Source: Gammaproteobacteria bacterium (lineage in GTDB: Bacteria; Pseudomonadota; Gammaproteobacteria; GRL18). From it: 7,011 bases of DNA. Position 1 is the first letter of the stretch. Each line of letters begins with the position of its first letter. The notes beneath the pieces are model-generated. The model saw only the letters and a list, made by a program, of their open reading frames with translations, had not been told where the DNA came from and did no database searches. A program made the translations under genes and the position numbers. Location of the stretch: the NCBI GenBank assembly GCA_023144715.1, contig JAGLFC010000151.1, positions 1 to 7,011 of the forward strand, read 5' to 3'. Shown here piece after piece: positions 6,356-7,011 of the stretch.

Positions 6356-7011
6356 CACTGTTTTTTATTTGATGCTAATGGTAGTGTTATCAAAACTAAT
6401 ACGCCATTACCTTCAGAAATATTTTCAATGCTTAATGTACCTTTGTGGTTATTAATAATCGCTAATGAAATAGAGAGACCTAAACCTGTTCCTTGTCCTA
6501 CTTCTTTGGTGGTAAAAAAGGGATCAAAAATTTGATCTTTTATTGTATGATCAATACCACCACCATAATCTCGAAAGCTTAATGTGAGCGTTTGTTTTTG
6601 TGTACTCAAAGCAATATCAATCTGACTGTCTCGTGGGCTTGCTTGTATCGCATTAAGTAAAATATTGACTAATGCTTGTTGTAATTTTCCTCGATCACCT
6701 AGCACTATACATTTATCGTGAACGATAATTTCCTCAATACCTATGATGCTTACATTGGCACGTTTTGCTTCCTGATTCACAAGCCCTGCTAAATCCTTAA
6801 TCAGATCATTCAGATAAAGTTGTGTAAAGGATTTATCTGGAATTTGTCTTGAAAAACTCAGTACGCCTTGAACTATTTCAGATGCTCTCAATACTTCTTC
6901 ATCAAGAGAAACAATATCTTCAAGCATATCGGTATCAATTTTTTCAGTGTGAGGCTTTTTTTCTAAGGTACGACGAATAAGACGTGATAATGAACGAATA
7001 TTATTGAGTGG
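6352..7011 (-). CDS. Sensor histidine kinase, C-terminal part (5' end outside the window)
   Basis: The frame is open to the window edge, giving 219 residues; the first visible Met is residue 29, so an ATG at 6927 is not the true start. The first residues, PLNNIRSLSRLIRR, match the segment just after the phospho-accepting His in H-boxes of the form HE(I/L)NNPLNNI, so that His lies a few codons outside. After the dimerisation helices (RASEIVQGVLSFSR, 42-55) comes a complete HATPase_c domain: N-box QALVNILLNAIQAS at 112-125, G1 DYGGGID at 148-154, F-box IFDPFFTTK at 161-169 and G2 GQGTGLGLS at 172-180. It should autophosphorylate and pass phosphate to a response regulator. The input domain, signal and partner are not visible. 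The stop shares a CTAG with the stop of the convergent CobD-like gene. Confidence 0.93.
   Translation of the reverse strand, partial: PLNNIRSLSRLIRRTLEKKPHTEKIDTDMLEDIVSLDEEVLRASEIVQGVLSFSRQIPDKSFTQLYLNDLIKDLAGLVNQEAKRANVSIIGIEEIIVHDKCIVLGDRGKLQQALVNILLNAIQASPRDSQIDIALSTQKQTLTLSFRDYGGGIDHTIKDQIFDPFFTTKEVGQGTGLGLSISLAIINNHKGTLSIENISEGNGVLVLITLPLASNKKQC

Overview
The window looks like ordinary chromosomal DNA from an AT-rich gammaproteobacterium (roughly 35-40 % GC by eye). The clue is gene content: an hslV-hslU pair followed directly by a small DUF971 gene is a common gammaproteobacterial arrangement, and HslV carries the short MEQYRG propeptide before its catalytic threonine. I cannot place the organism below class. 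I see no phage, transposon, CRISPR, tRNA or rRNA signal.

Layout. (1) Positions 1-1625, plus strand: the 3' end of a branched-chain amino acid (HAAT/Liv) type ABC importer operon. It holds the last 23 codons of a LivM-like permease, a LivG-like ATPase and a LivF-like ATPase whose start overlaps the livG stop (ATGA). (2) A perfect 13-bp inverted repeat at 1629-1659 separates this operon from a convergent minus-strand operon. (3) Positions 4080-1668, minus strand: a candidate sigma-32 promoter, then hslV (TTG start), hslU and a DUF971 protein, with gaps of 45 and 16 bp. This encodes the HslVU (ClpYQ) ATP-dependent protease. (4) Positions 5301-4141, minus strand: a 386-residue soluble protein I do not recognise, with a weak HIT-like histidine motif. 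(5) Positions 5302-5473: a divergent promoter region with an FNR/Anr-type palindrome (TTGAT-N4-ATCAT) flanked by an extended -10 element on each strand. (6) Positions 5474-6355, plus strand: a membrane protein of the CobD/CbiB family with most of the family's conserved polar residues replaced. (7) Positions 7011-6352, minus strand: the C-terminal part of a sensor histidine kinase, cut by the window edge just after its H-box. Its stop codon and that of the CobD-like gene share one CTAG.

The genes form unrelated functional units: nutrient import, stress proteolysis, and three genes of unclear or partly clear role. I found no convincing new multi-gene system. The items most worth a second look are the unrecognised 386-residue protein with its possible oxygen-responsive promoter, and the degenerate CobD-like protein.
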